NCBI GenBank assembly: GCA_963839645.1
Contig: CAWIVZ010000001.1
Coordinates: forward strand, 806,001-870,000
DNA length: 64,000 bases
Direction of reading: 5' to 3'
Source: PALSA-911 sp963839645
GTDB taxonomy: Bacteria > Pseudomonadota > Alphaproteobacteria > Acetobacterales > Acetobacteraceae
The position numbers and the translations under genes are program-made. Below the pieces are notes generated by a model. That model worked only from the letters and a program-made list of their open reading frames with translations, did not search any database and had not been told where the DNA came from. Of this stretch, positions 18,306 to 26,985 are shown piece by piece. Every line of letters begins with the position of its first letter. Position 1 is the first letter of the stretch.

Positions 18306-18956
18306 ATGGCCGAGGGCATGACAGGCAGCAACGACGTCTTCGAGATCATGTCCACCATGCGCGCCATGCGCCGCCTGAAGCCCGATCCGGTGCCGGACGC
18401 GCTGATCCACAAGATCCTGCAGGCCGGCGTATCCGCCCCGAACGGCGGCAACACGCAGATATGGCGCTTCCTGGTGATCAAGGACCCGGCGGTGAAGAAG
18501 GCTGTGCAGGTCTACTACAAGCGCGCCTTCGACGAATGGATCGGCCCGCGCTACCTGACCAGCGAACCGCCGCCGGGCATCACCCGGGAAAAATACCTCC
18601 GCCAGCACGGCGCGGTGGAATACCTGACCGACCATTATCACGAGGCGCCTGTCTGGATCGTCGCCTGTTTGGAGGACGGCCCCAACCCGTCCCGTTCGGC
18701 CGGTGCGTCGATCTATCCGGCGGTGCAGAACATGCTGCTGGCCGCCCGCGCGCTGGGCCTGGGTTCGACCCTGACCACACGGCACCTGCGCTACGCCGCC
18801 GAGGTGGACGCCGCGATGGGATTGCCGGAGGGCGTGCATTCCTACGCCATCCTGCCGATCGGCTATCCGATGGGAAAATTCGGCCCCGTCGGCCGCACGA
18901 AGCTGTCGGACGTCGTGTTCAGCGAGAAATGGGGCCAGCCCTACGTGGAGGCCTGA
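18306..18956 (+). CDS. nitroreductase family protein
   Basis: This 216-residue flavin (FMN) enzyme belongs to the nitroreductase fold, NAD(P)H-dependent reductases acting on nitro compounds, quinones or flavins. The FMN-binding N-terminal region STMRAMRRLKPDPVPD and VSAPNGGNTQIWRFLVI is clear, as are GASIYPAVQNMLLAARALGL (dimer/FMN contact) and the C-terminal ILPIGYPMGKFGPVGRTKL. The ATG has GGGAGG six bases upstream. The natural substrate cannot be deduced. It is a stand-alone gene. Confidence 0.88.
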   Translation: MAEGMTGSNDVFEIMSTMRAMRRLKPDPVPDALIHKILQAGVSAPNGGNTQIWRFLVIKDPAVKKAVQVYYKRAFDEWIGPRYLTSEPPPGITREKYLRQHGAVEYLTDHYHEAPVWIVACLEDGPNPSRSAGASIYPAVQNMLLAARALGLGSTLTTRHLRYAAEVDAAMGLPEGVHSYAILPIGYPMGKFGPVGRTKLSDVVFSEKWGQPYVEA

Positions 18957-19041
18957 TCGCGCGCCTTAACCGCCTGGCGAGGAAATTCGGCGCCAATACA
19001 CCGGCGCGCCGCGCGTCGCCGCGGGCTGAAAGGAGCGACAA

Positions 19042-19494
19042 TTGCGAGCAACGGCGATGCTGGGGATGTTGGCCGCCAGCCCCCTCGCGGCCTGCGCGCA
19101 GCCGGCCGGCGTGCCCGGCCCCACCTCGCTCAGCCAGCAATGGATGCTGGGGATCGAGCGGATGCAGGGCGATCCGCTGCCTCAGCTTCCCTACACCAAC
19201 CGCTTCATCGCAGACCTGGCGGCGATGCCGAACGCCCAGGTGGTGTATCTCGGCACGCCGGAAAACGCCGGGCTGTTCGCGTCCTGGCCGGGCGGGCGGC
19301 TGACCGTCTCACCCCGGCTGCGCGCGGAGCGGTCCTGCATGACCATCACCTACACCATCTTCCAATCCGGCCAGCCGCAAGGCGTCTTCGGTCTGATCAT
19401 TCCGCCCCCGCAGGCCGGCGTCGAACCGGACCCGGTCTGCGTGGACCGCGCCGCCGGCGCGTTCTACCAGGCACTGGCCGTGCAGGGGCTGTAG
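19042..19494 (+). CDS. small secreted or lipoprotein of unknown function
   Basis: The 150-residue product has a short signal ending in a lipobox-like LAASPLAAC. The mature part contains QQWMLGIERMQGDPLPQLPY, LAAMPNAQVVYLGTPENAG and RSCMTITYTIFQSGQPQGV, with a second Cys in PDPVCVDRAAGAFYQAL. I recognise no family. The start is the TTG at 19042, chosen because AAAGGAG lies six bases before it; the next in-frame ATG (19057) would shorten the signal peptide. The TAG stop begins repeat copy 3. Confidence 0.6.
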   Translation: MRATAMLGMLAASPLAACAQPAGVPGPTSLSQQWMLGIERMQGDPLPQLPYTNRFIADLAAMPNAQVVYLGTPENAGLFASWPGGRLTVSPRLRAERSCMTITYTIFQSGQPQGVFGLIIPPPQAGVEPDPVCVDRAAGAFYQALAVQGL

Positions 19495-19738
19495 GCAAGG
19501 CTGGGGCTCCGCCCCAGACCCCGGCAGGGCGCTGCCCTGCACCCGTGAGGGAACTCGTCCCCTCAACCCCATGGACGGGTTTGCTGGGAAAGGGGGCATG
19601 CCAAAGCCTATCAACGGCTACGTCGGTTATGCCCCCTTTCCCAGCAAACCTATTCAAAAGGGTCAAGGGAACAAGTTCCCTTGCGGGGTGGAGGGGCAGC
19701 GCCCCTCCTGGGGTTTGGGGCAAAGCCCCATACTTGCT
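19495..19738. repeat. intergenic palindromic repeat, copy 3
   Basis: This copy fits exactly between two convergent stop codons: it begins at the base after the TAG of the small secreted-protein gene and ends at the base before the rsfS stop on the other strand. The ends are GCAAGGCTGGGGCTCCGCCC and GGGGCAAAGCCCCATACTTG, with the inner arms GGGTTTGCTGGGAAAGGGGG and CCCCCTTTCCCAGCAAACC. The exact fit argues for a terminator function or for insertion into a terminator. Confidence 0.85.
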
Positions 19739-20269
19739 TCAAACCCCCGTCACGTGCTCGTCGGCGGTGTCGAGGTCCGTGCCCCACATCTTCTCCAGCG
19801 CATACAGCGTCCGCGCTTCCGGCTTGAACAGGTGGATCACGATGTCCCCGGCATCGATCAGCACCCAGTCCGATCCGCCGGAGCCCTCGATCTGGATGCG
19901 TTTCACGCCGGCGTCGTGCAGCTTGTCTTCCAGATGCGTCGCCATGGCGGTGATCTGGCGGTCGGCGATGCCGGTGGCGATCACCATCCGGTCGCAGAAC
20001 GAGGTCTTGCCGGCCAGGTCCAGTGCGACGACCTGCTCCGCCTTGTCGTCTTCCAGGCTGGCGACGATCAGCGCTTGCAGCTTGTCCAGTTCCGACGGCT
20101 CCGGCCGCACGGCACGCTTCACCGTCCGCACGCCGGCGGCACGCGGCCCCGCCGCGGTTGCCTTCTTGCGCGGCGTGCCGGGCGATTTCGCCGCCTCCGC
20201 CAGGTCGGGCTTCGCCACCTTGCGGGCGGGCGCCCGCTTGCGCGGCGCGGCCCCCGTGCCAGGGGACAT
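19739..20269 (-). CDS. rsfS: ribosome silencing factor
   Basis: RsfS binds L14 on the 50S subunit and prevents subunit joining in slow growth. The conserved domain starts about residue 60 (LDKLQALIVASLEDDKAEQV) and contains ALDLAGKTSFCDRMVIATG, RQITAMATHLEDKL and the hallmark DWVLIDAGDIVIHLFKPEAR. Before it is an unusual 55-residue Arg/Lys/Pro/Ala-rich extension that I would not expect in most homologues; a shorter start cannot be excluded. It is the last gene of the rplU-to-rsfS series, 38 bases after nadD. Confidence 0.92.
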   Translation of the reverse strand: MSPGTGAAPRKRAPARKVAKPDLAEAAKSPGTPRKKATAAGPRAAGVRTVKRAVRPEPSELDKLQALIVASLEDDKAEQVVALDLAGKTSFCDRMVIATGIADRQITAMATHLEDKLHDAGVKRIQIEGSGGSDWVLIDAGDIVIHLFKPEARTLYALEKMWGTDLDTADEHVTGV

Positions 20270-20307
20270 ACCAACAGGGGGGGGCGGGGGGGGAGTGGGT
20301 TTGCGGG

Positions 20308-20884
20308 CTATGGCACAACTCCTGAGCCGGCGGCACGAATGGCAGTGGCCGAGGCGGCATGTTGAGGGGTAGGCAAGAAAATCCAGGCGGGTGGGCTATG
20401 CAGCGCCAGCGCCGGCGCCGCGGCGACAGGCAAGCGGGCGGAGCGCAGCCGATGCGCGGCCCGTCCGGCCAGCGCGCGGTGATTATACGACGGACGGGGG
20501 AAAACCGCGACCGGCATCCCGCGCATGATGCCCATCCAGTCCCGCCAGCGCGGCAACTGGCTGAGATTATCGGCGCCCATCAGCCAAACGAAGCGTGCGC
20601 GGGGAAAACGCCGGCGAAGCGCGGCGAGCGTGTCGGCGGTGTAGCGGGTGCCGAGCGCAGCCTCGATCGCGGTCGCCACCACCCGCCGCCCGTCGCCGAT
20701 CCGCGCCGCACTTGCCAGCCGTCGCGCTGAGCGGCGCCATGCCGCGCGCGGGTTTCAACGGGTTGCCGGGCGAGACAAGCAGCCAAACCTGGTCCAGCCG
20801 CAGCCGCTCGCGGGCAAGCTGGGCCACGTGAAGATGCCCCTCATGGGCCGGGTTGAACGAGCCGCCGAGCAGCCCGATCCGCAT
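20308..20884 (-). pseudogene. nadD: nicotinate-nucleotide adenylyltransferase, one frameshift
   Basis: NadD adenylates nicotinate mononucleotide in NAD synthesis. The N-terminus MRIGLLGGSFNPAHEGHL carries the GxFNPxHxGH nucleotidyltransferase motif, and LVSPGNPLKP and WLMGADNLSQLPRW follow. The frame breaks at about 20722. Removing one base joins APLSA to RLASAARIGDGRRVVAT and restores a protein of about 191 residues, the expected size. The shift is most likely a sequence error. It lies between proA (65 bases upstream) and rsfS. Confidence 0.88.
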
Positions 20885-20949
20885 CCGCCGCCGATCGCCG
20901 AATCTGGGCACGCCGTATTGCGGCAGCGGCTCCGTGGCGCGGTGACGGG

Positions 20950-22209
20950 TCAGGGACGTACCTGCCCGGTGCCGATGACGAGGTAGCGATAGATCGTCAG
21001 CTGCTCCAGCCCGACCGGGCCGCGGGCATGGATGCGCCCGGTGGCGATGCCGATCTCTGCGCCGAAGCCGAACTCGCCGCCGTCGCAGAACTGGGTGGAG
21101 GCGTTCCACAGCGCCACCGCGCTATCGACGCCGCGCAGGAATTGCTCGGCGATCGCGGCGTCCTCGGTGACGATGGCGTCGGTGTGTTCGCTGCCGTGCC
21201 GGGCGATATGCTCCAGCGCCTGTGCCACCCCGTCGACCACACGGATGGACAGCGTCGCGTCCAGCCATTCGGTGTCGTAATCGGCATCATTGGCAGCCGG
21301 AAGCTCGGGCAGAATGGCGCGCGCGCCGGCATCGGCACGGAAATCACAGCCCAGTGCCCGCAGGTCATCGACCAGCAGCGGCAGCAGCGACGGCGCGATG
21401 GCCCGGTCGATCAGCAGTGTTTCGGTCGCGCCGCAGACGCTGGTGCGGCGCATCTTGGCGTTGGCGAGGATGGCGCGCGCCATCGCCGGATCGGCGGCCG
21501 CGTGCACATAGGTATGGTTCAGCCCCTCGGCATGCGCCAGTACCGGCACCCGCGCCTCGCGCTGCACCCGTTCCACCAGCGACTTGCCGCCGCGGGGGAT
21601 GATCAGGTCGAGCAGCCCGGCGCCGCCGAGCATGGCCGCCACGTAGGCGCGGTCGGTATTGGGGGCGATCTGCACGCAGGCCTCCGGCAGGCCGGCCTGG
21701 CGCAGCCCCGCGATCATCGCCGCGTTGATCGCGCGGGCGGAATGGTGGCTTTCGGACCCGCCGCGCAGGATCACCGCATTGCCCGATTTCAGGCACAGGC
21801 CGGAGGCGTCCGCCCCCACGTTCGGACGGCTTTCGTAGATCATGCCGATCACCCCGATCGGCGTGGCGATGCGCTGGAATTTCAGGCCGTTCGGCCGCGA
21901 CCACTCCGCCAGGGTGCGGCCGAGGGGATCGGGCAGCAGGGCGATTTCGTCCAGGCCCTGCGCCATCGCCTCCACCCGTGCCGGGGTCAGGGCCAGCCGG
22001 TCCCGGAACGACGCGCTGCCGCTGAACGCCGCCAGGTCCAGCGCATTCGCCGCCAGGATCTTGTCGGCGTCCGCCCGCATGGCGTTCGCCATCGCCCGCA
22101 GCGCGGCGTTGCGGGTTTCCGCCGGCGCCCGGCCAAGGATGCGCGATGCTTCCCGCGCGGCGGCGGCGGCGCGGTGCAGATGCTGGGTGGCCTCGGTTTC
22201 GATATGCAT
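20950..22209 (-). CDS. proA: gamma-glutamyl phosphate reductase
   Basis: ProA reduces gamma-glutamyl phosphate to glutamate semialdehyde with NADPH, the second step of proline synthesis. The protein (419 aa) has GVIGMIYESRPNVGADASGL, GNAVILRGGSESHHSA and the catalytic cysteine in KMRRTSVCGATETLLID, and ends in the family's ARGPVGLEQLTIYRYL block. I chose the ATG at 22209, which has AAGGAA eight bases upstream; a TTG earlier would add seven residues. The gene follows proB by 53 bases. Confidence 0.95.
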   Translation of the reverse strand: MHIETEATQHLHRAAAAAREASRILGRAPAETRNAALRAMANAMRADADKILAANALDLAAFSGSASFRDRLALTPARVEAMAQGLDEIALLPDPLGRTLAEWSRPNGLKFQRIATPIGVIGMIYESRPNVGADASGLCLKSGNAVILRGGSESHHSARAINAAMIAGLRQAGLPEACVQIAPNTDRAYVAAMLGGAGLLDLIIPRGGKSLVERVQREARVPVLAHAEGLNHTYVHAAADPAMARAILANAKMRRTSVCGATETLLIDRAIAPSLLPLLVDDLRALGCDFRADAGARAILPELPAANDADYDTEWLDATLSIRVVDGVAQALEHIARHGSEHTDAIVTEDAAIAEQFLRGVDSAVALWNASTQFCDGGEFGFGAEIGIATGRIHARGPVGLEQLTIYRYLVIGTGQVRP

Positions 22210-22262
22210 TCCGGCGTTTCCTTGCGGCAAGTCTGACTCGGTTCGGCCCGGCTTTCCAGGGC

Positions 22263-23379
22263 CTACACCAGCACCAGGTCGTCACGATGGATGATCTCGT
22301 CCCGCCCGCGCCAGCCCAGGATCGGCTCGATCTCGTCGGAACGATGCCCGGCGATCTTCTGCGCATCAGCGCTGGCATAGGCGCACAGCCCCCGCGCCAG
22401 CAGCTCACCTTCCGGCCCCACCACGATCACCGGGTCGCCACGCTCGAAGCTGCCCTCGATGGCGCGCACGCCGGCCGGCAGCAGCGACCGCCCGGCCGAC
22501 AGCGCCTTGGCCGCACCCGCATCCACCCGCAGCGTGCCGAGCGGCGCCAGCGCCCCCGCGATCCAGCGTTTTCGCGCCGACCGTCCCTCCGGCGCCGGCA
22601 AAAACCAGGTGCATCGCGCCCCCTGCTCCAGCGCCGCCAGCGGATGCGCGACATGGCCGACCGCGATCGCCATCGCGCAGCCCGCCTGCGTGGCGATCTG
22701 CGCCGCCACCAGCTTGGTGCGCATGCCGCCGGACGAATATCCCGGCGGCGGCTCGCCGCCCATCGCCTCGATCTCCGGCGTGATCGCCGCCACCACCGGG
22801 ATGTGCGCCGCGGCCGGATCGCGGCGGGGATCGGCGGTGTACAGCCCGTCGATATCGGACAGCAGGATCAGCTGGTCCGCCTGCACCATCTCCGCCACCC
22901 GCGCGGCCAGCCGGTCGTTGTCGCCGAAGCGGATTTCCGCCGTCGCGATCGAATCGTTCTCGTTGATCACCGGAATGCAGCCCAGGCCGAGCAACGTGGT
23001 CAGCGTGGAACGGGCATTGAGATAACGCCGCCGGTCCTCGGTGTCGTCCGGCGTCAGCAGCAGCTGCGCCGCGGTCAGTGCCGTGCGCGGAAAGCGCCAC
23101 GCTCCAGGCCTGCGCCAGCCGGATCTGCCCGACGGCGGCCGCGGCCTGCTTCTCTTCCAGCCGCAGCCGCTTGCGCGACAGGCCCAGCGCGCGCCGCGCC
23201 AGCGCGATGGCGCCGGAGGAAACCACGATCACGTCCACGCCGCGCGCCCGCAGCGCGGCGATGTCCTGCGCCACGCCGTCCAGCCAGCCGGCGCGCGGCT
23301 CGGTCTTGTCGACAACCAGCGCGCTGCCGATCTTCACCACCAGCCGCTGGGCCCGGGAAAGATGGGGCAGCACGATCAT
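22263..23379 (-). pseudogene. proB: glutamate 5-kinase, one frameshift
   Basis: ProB phosphorylates glutamate at the start of proline synthesis. The kinase domain shows LVVKIGSALVVD, VIVVSSGAIALARRALGL, PVINENDSIATAEIRFGDND and DIDGLYTADPR, and the C-terminal PUA domain is present (SLLPAGVRAIEGSFERGD onward). One extra base near 23079 breaks the frame: removing it joins AHG to LTAAQLLLTPDDTEDRRRYL and gives 371 residues, the normal length. The start overlaps the obgE stop (ATGA), so translation is coupled. Confidence 0.9.
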
Positions 23380-24386
23380 GCCGCCTTGCCTCGCCGCTCC
23401 TCGTTGACCGCGTTCTGCAAGGCGCGCAGCACCTCGGGCACGCCCTCGCCGGTAACGGCGGACAGCAGCATCACCGGCCGCCCCGACGCCTTCGCCAGCG
23501 CGGCGCGCCGGGCGGAGGTTTCGCGCGGGGTCATGGAGTCGGATTTGTTCAGCCCGATCAGCTCCGGCTTGTCCGCCAGGCCGCCGCCATAGGCGGCCAG
23601 TTCCTCGCGCACCATCCGCCAGGCCTTCACCACGTCGCCGGCGGCGCCGTCGATCAGGTGCAGCAGCACGGCGCAGCGCTCGACATGGCCCAGGAACCGG
23701 TCGCCGAGGCCAGCACCCTCATGCGCGCCCTCGATCAGCCCGGGGATGTCGGCGATGACGAATTCCTCGGTCGCGTTCAGCCGCACCACGCCAAGCTGTG
23801 GATGCAGGGTGGTGAACGGGTAGTCGGCGATCTTCGGCCGCGCGGCGGAACTCGCCGCCAGCAGCGTGGACTTGCCGGCATTGGGCAGCCCGACCAGCCC
23901 GACATCGGCGATCAGCTTCAGCCGCAGCCACACCCAGCGCTCCTCGCCCGGCCAGCCCTTGTCGGCGCGGCGCGGCGCGCGGTTGGTCGAGCTTTTGAAC
24001 TTCGCGTTGCCATAGCCGCCATCGCCGCCGCGCAGCAGGGTGATGCGCTTGCCCGGCACATCCAGGTCCGCGAGCATGGTTTCCTGGTCGTCGTCCATGA
24101 TCTGCGTGCCGATCGGCACCTTGATCACCACATCCTCCGACCCGGCGCCGGTCCGGTCCGAGCCCGAGCCGTTGCCGCCCTTGCGGGCACGGAAATGCTG
24201 CACGTAGCGGAAATCGATCAGCGTGTTCAGGTTCTGCACGGCCTCGAAAATGATGTCCCCGCCCTTGCCGCCATCGCCGCCATCGGGTCCGCCATACTCG
24301 ATGAAACGCTCACGCCGGAACGCGACGACACCGTCGCCGCCGTCTCCGGACCGCAGGTAGATCTTGGCTTGGTCGAGGAATTTCAT
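23376..24386 (-). CDS. obgE: GTPase ObgE/CgtA
   Basis: Obg is an essential GTPase in 50S assembly and stress control. The N-terminal glycine-rich Obg fold (MKFLDQAKIYLRSGDGGDGV...GGPDGGDGGKGGDIIF) is followed by the G domain with GLPNAGKSTLLAASS, DIPGLIEGAHEGAGLG and GLNKSD. The length (336 aa) fits a protein without the long C-terminal OCT domain. It is preceded by a terminator after rpmA, so it may have its own promoter or depend on read-through. Confidence 0.95.
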   Translation of the reverse strand: MKFLDQAKIYLRSGDGGDGVVAFRRERFIEYGGPDGGDGGKGGDIIFEAVQNLNTLIDFRYVQHFRARKGGNGSGSDRTGAGSEDVVIKVPIGTQIMDDDQETMLADLDVPGKRITLLRGGDGGYGNAKFKSSTNRAPRRADKGWPGEERWVWLRLKLIADVGLVGLPNAGKSTLLAASSAARPKIADYPFTTLHPQLGVVRLNATEEFVIADIPGLIEGAHEGAGLGDRFLGHVERCAVLLHLIDGAAGDVVKAWRMVREELAAYGGGLADKPELIGLNKSDSMTPRETSARRAALAKASGRPVMLLSAVTGEGVPEVLRALQNAVNEERRGKAA

Positions 24387-24398
24387 TTTCTTCTACAA

Positions 24399-24431
24399 CA
24401 AAAAACGGGGGCCGGCTGCTGCCGACCCCCG
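24399..24431 (-). terminator. rho-independent terminator after rpmA
   Basis: On the minus strand, 30 bases after the rpmA stop, is an 11-bp GC stem with one mismatch (24406-24416 paired with 24421-24431) and a four-base loop, followed by a run of T residues (complement of 24400-24405). This is a classic intrinsic terminator. It lies between rpmA and obgE and would separate the ribosomal-protein pair from the downstream genes or reduce their expression. Confidence 0.85.
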
Positions 24432-24460
24432 TCGTCATCCAGGCGTGAGGGTGCGGCGCG

Positions 24461-24730
24461 TTACTCGGCGGCGATCGGAAGCGGCTTGACGGAAACGTAC
24501 ACCCGGCCTTCGGCCTTGGTCTGGAACTCCACGTTGCCATCCACCAGGGCGAATATGGTGTGATCCTTGCCGAGACCGACATTGGTGCCGGGCTTCCAGC
24601 GCGTGCCGCGCTGGCGGATCAGGATGTTGCCGGCGACGACCTTCTCGCCACCGTATTTCTTGACGCCGAGGCGGCGGCCTTCGGTATCGCGGCCGTTGCG
24701 CGACGAGCCGCCAGCTTTCTTATGTGCCAT
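24461..24730 (-). CDS. rpmA: 50S ribosomal protein L27
   Basis: L27 (89 aa) reaches the peptidyl-transferase centre with its N-terminus. The sequence MAHKKAGGSSRNGRDTEGRR, LGVKKYGGEKVVAGNIL and RQRGTRWKPGTNVGLGKDHT is unmistakable. There is no N-terminal processing extension of the Firmicutes kind. It follows rplU by 15 bases, the usual arrangement. Confidence 0.98.
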   Translation of the reverse strand: MAHKKAGGSSRNGRDTEGRRLGVKKYGGEKVVAGNILIRQRGTRWKPGTNVGLGKDHTIFALVDGNVEFQTKAEGRVYVSVKPLPIAAE

Positions 24731-24745
24731 GGGTGGGTCTCCTGC

Positions 24746-25060
24746 TCAGGCGGCCGAAATGCCGGACACGCGCAGCACGGTCACGTGCTGGCGGTGGCCG
24801 TTGCGGCGGCGGCTGTTCTGCCGGCGGCGCTTCTTGAAGATGATGACCTTGTCCAGCCGGTCCTGCGCGATGACGGTCGCGGTAACGCTGGCGCCGGCGA
24901 CGACCGGGGCACCGAGCGTGAGGCTGCCCTCACCGCCGACGGCGAGCACATCGGTGAACGTGACGGTCGAGCCAGGCTCGGCCTCCAGCTTCTCCACCTT
25001 CAGCACGTCGTTCTCGGTAACGCGGTACTGCTTTCCGCCGGTGCGGATGACTGCGAACAT
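24746..25060 (-). CDS. rplU: 50S ribosomal protein L21
   Basis: L21 (104 aa) binds 23S rRNA. The start MFAVIRTGGKQYRVTENDVL and the basic KVIIFKKRRRQNSRRRNGHR segment are diagnostic; the C-terminus is HVTVLRVSGISA. It is the first gene of the rplU-rpmA pair and has a strong promoter with a leader of about 160 bases upstream. Confidence 0.98.
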   Translation of the reverse strand: MFAVIRTGGKQYRVTENDVLKVEKLEAEPGSTVTFTDVLAVGGEGSLTLGAPVVAGASVTATVIAQDRLDKVIIFKKRRRQNSRRRNGHRQHVTVLRVSGISAA

Positions 25061-25227
25061 CGCTTCGAATTCCTGTAGCTTGGCCGGACGCGGCCGGTAG
25101 TAGGGGGTCGTCGTTAGCCATTGCAGGGTCTGAACCTCGTCCGCGCCACCTCGGCGAGGAACGCAGGGCGGGAAAGACCCATAGAAAACAAGGCCACCAA
25201 GGACTTCCCGGCGGCCGGAGAGGGGCG

Positions 25228-25255
25228 GTTATAGCGCCGGCCCGTTCCGTGTCAA
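25228..25255 (-). promoter_or_regulatory. sigma-70-type promoter for rplU-rpmA
   Basis: Reading the minus strand, TTGACA (complement of 25250-25255) is followed after 16 bases by TATAAC (complement of 25228-25233). This is a near-consensus housekeeping promoter. Transcription would start near 25221 and give a leader of about 160 bases before the rplU start, long enough for regulation, though I could not identify a specific motif in it. Confidence 0.75.
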
Positions 25256-25386
25256 TGTAAACCGCACGCATCGAACGCGCCCGAGGTTTGCGCCGGTAGC
25301 GTATGAGGCCCGCGTGGCCGCCGCGAACCGCCCTGTCAGGCTCCGGTTGCAGAGCCGGCCCCCGCCCCCTATAACCCGCCGCCTGC

Positions 25387-25709
<323 letters not shown>

Positions 25710-26648
25710 CTAATTGCGACGGCATTGTGCCTGTGTTCCTTGAGGCCATTGCAGCGTCGCCTCGTCGCCCTTGGACCAGAAGATAACTCCGAACGGCGCC
25801 TCGTAGCGGCTGCCCGACGCCGCTGGCCGCAGCGTCGCCGTGGTCTGCTCGCCCCCGGCGACCAGATTGACGGTGGGCGGCTCGGTCATAAAAGGCGTGA
25901 CGTAGAGCTCCGTTACCGTGCCGCCGGTGCAGGTCCAGGTCTAAGTCTTCCCGGCCTGGATCAGACCGTATCGCGCGATGAGCATTGCGTGCCGATCGCT
26001 GTAGGCAGCGGACACGCATGCCAGCATCTCGTCGGCTTTCCAGCAGTCGTTCCGCCCCTTAATCCACCCGCGCTGCTCGGCCTTCAGTCTGGCGGCGTCA
26101 GCGGCGTTGCCCTCGACCCGTCCCAGCGCGCGATGGAACGCGGCGGCAAGTGATCGGTCTCGCCGCGCGAGTTCGCGGTTCGTGCAGATCATCGTCTCCA
26201 CCGTGCCGTTGGCATGGGCGCAGTCGAAGCTGGGGCCAGCATCGGCCGTATCCGTCAACTCCGCACAGAAGGTAAGGCGGCGGTCTTTCTTGCCATTGGG
26301 CAGGGCATAAAACGCCGCCTCGCCTCGCCAGATTTCCAGCCTTCCTGCCTGCCCGTCCTCGCTCGGCAGCGGCGAGTGATGCTCGTCGAAGAGAATGGCG
26401 ATTTGGAAGTCGGGTGGAGTCTCCTTGCCGAAGAACGAGTATGATGTGAGGACGTTCTTGTAGGTCTTGCCGCCCGCTACCACGGTGGCGTTACCGTCGG
26501 CGGCGATGGTCACGGCAACGCCGGCCTTCGGGCGGGCGCAATCGACAGCATAAACCCCGCTGCCGGGCTCGGTGGCGTTTCCCGTCATCGGCACGGCGAG
26601 GACACCAAGGGCCAATGCGACAGCAGGAGGCTTCAAGTAACCCGACAT
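25710..26648 (-). pseudogene. lysozyme inhibitor with LprI-like and MliC-like domains, internal amber stop
   Basis: The exported protein has a signal peptide (LKPPAVALALGVLAVPMTGNA), a first domain of about 110 residues, and then an LprI/DUF1311 domain (PSFDCAHANGTVETMICTNR, AEQRGWIKGRNDCWKADE) that ends before a TAG at 25941-25943. In the same frame beyond the TAG, 76 more codons encode a MliC-like domain: WTCTGGTVTELYV, RPAASGSRYEAPFGVIFWSK and GDEATLQW, ending QCRRN and a second TAG. Lysozyme inhibitors with these two domains fused are known, so the TAG probably interrupts one gene. The first part alone could still make an LprI-like protein. Confidence 0.7.
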
Positions 26649-26743
26649 TCGCCATATGAGCAGGTTTTTCGACCCTCTGACATAGGCCTGTACGGCTCGT
26701 CGAGCTGCGTTCGTAGCGCTGACTGAACACTTCAAACAGCCGT

Positions 26744-26985
26744 TCAGGCCAGAACCCGCGGCAGCGCCCGCGTAGAGCGCGCTTCCTCGGCCAACTCCCG
26801 CCGCAGCTCCAGCATTTCCGCGGCGTAGCGCCCATGATGCGTGCGGGATGTCCTGACCCGGGCCATCCCGTCAGTGTCGCGGCCACCACACCGAGCGAGC
26901 GCGATACCAGTTCCAGGTCCTCGCCACGCCACAGCCACAGCACTGCAGGAGAGAAAGCATTCCTCGGGACCGGCTTCAACGCACG
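26744..26985 (-). pseudogene. transposase helix-turn-helix subunit remnant
   Basis: A short reading frame gives PRNAFSPAVLWLWRGEDLEL followed by VSRSLGVVAATLTGW, which resembles the N-terminal HTH part of IS3/IS2-type transposase subunits (LLRGEDLELVSRELGV...LSGWR). After a one-base shift it continues YAAEMLELRRELAEEARS and stops. The rest of the element and any inverted repeats are missing. It overlaps the 3' end of the IclR-type gene by about ten bases. I read it as a degraded insertion-sequence fragment. Confidence 0.5.
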
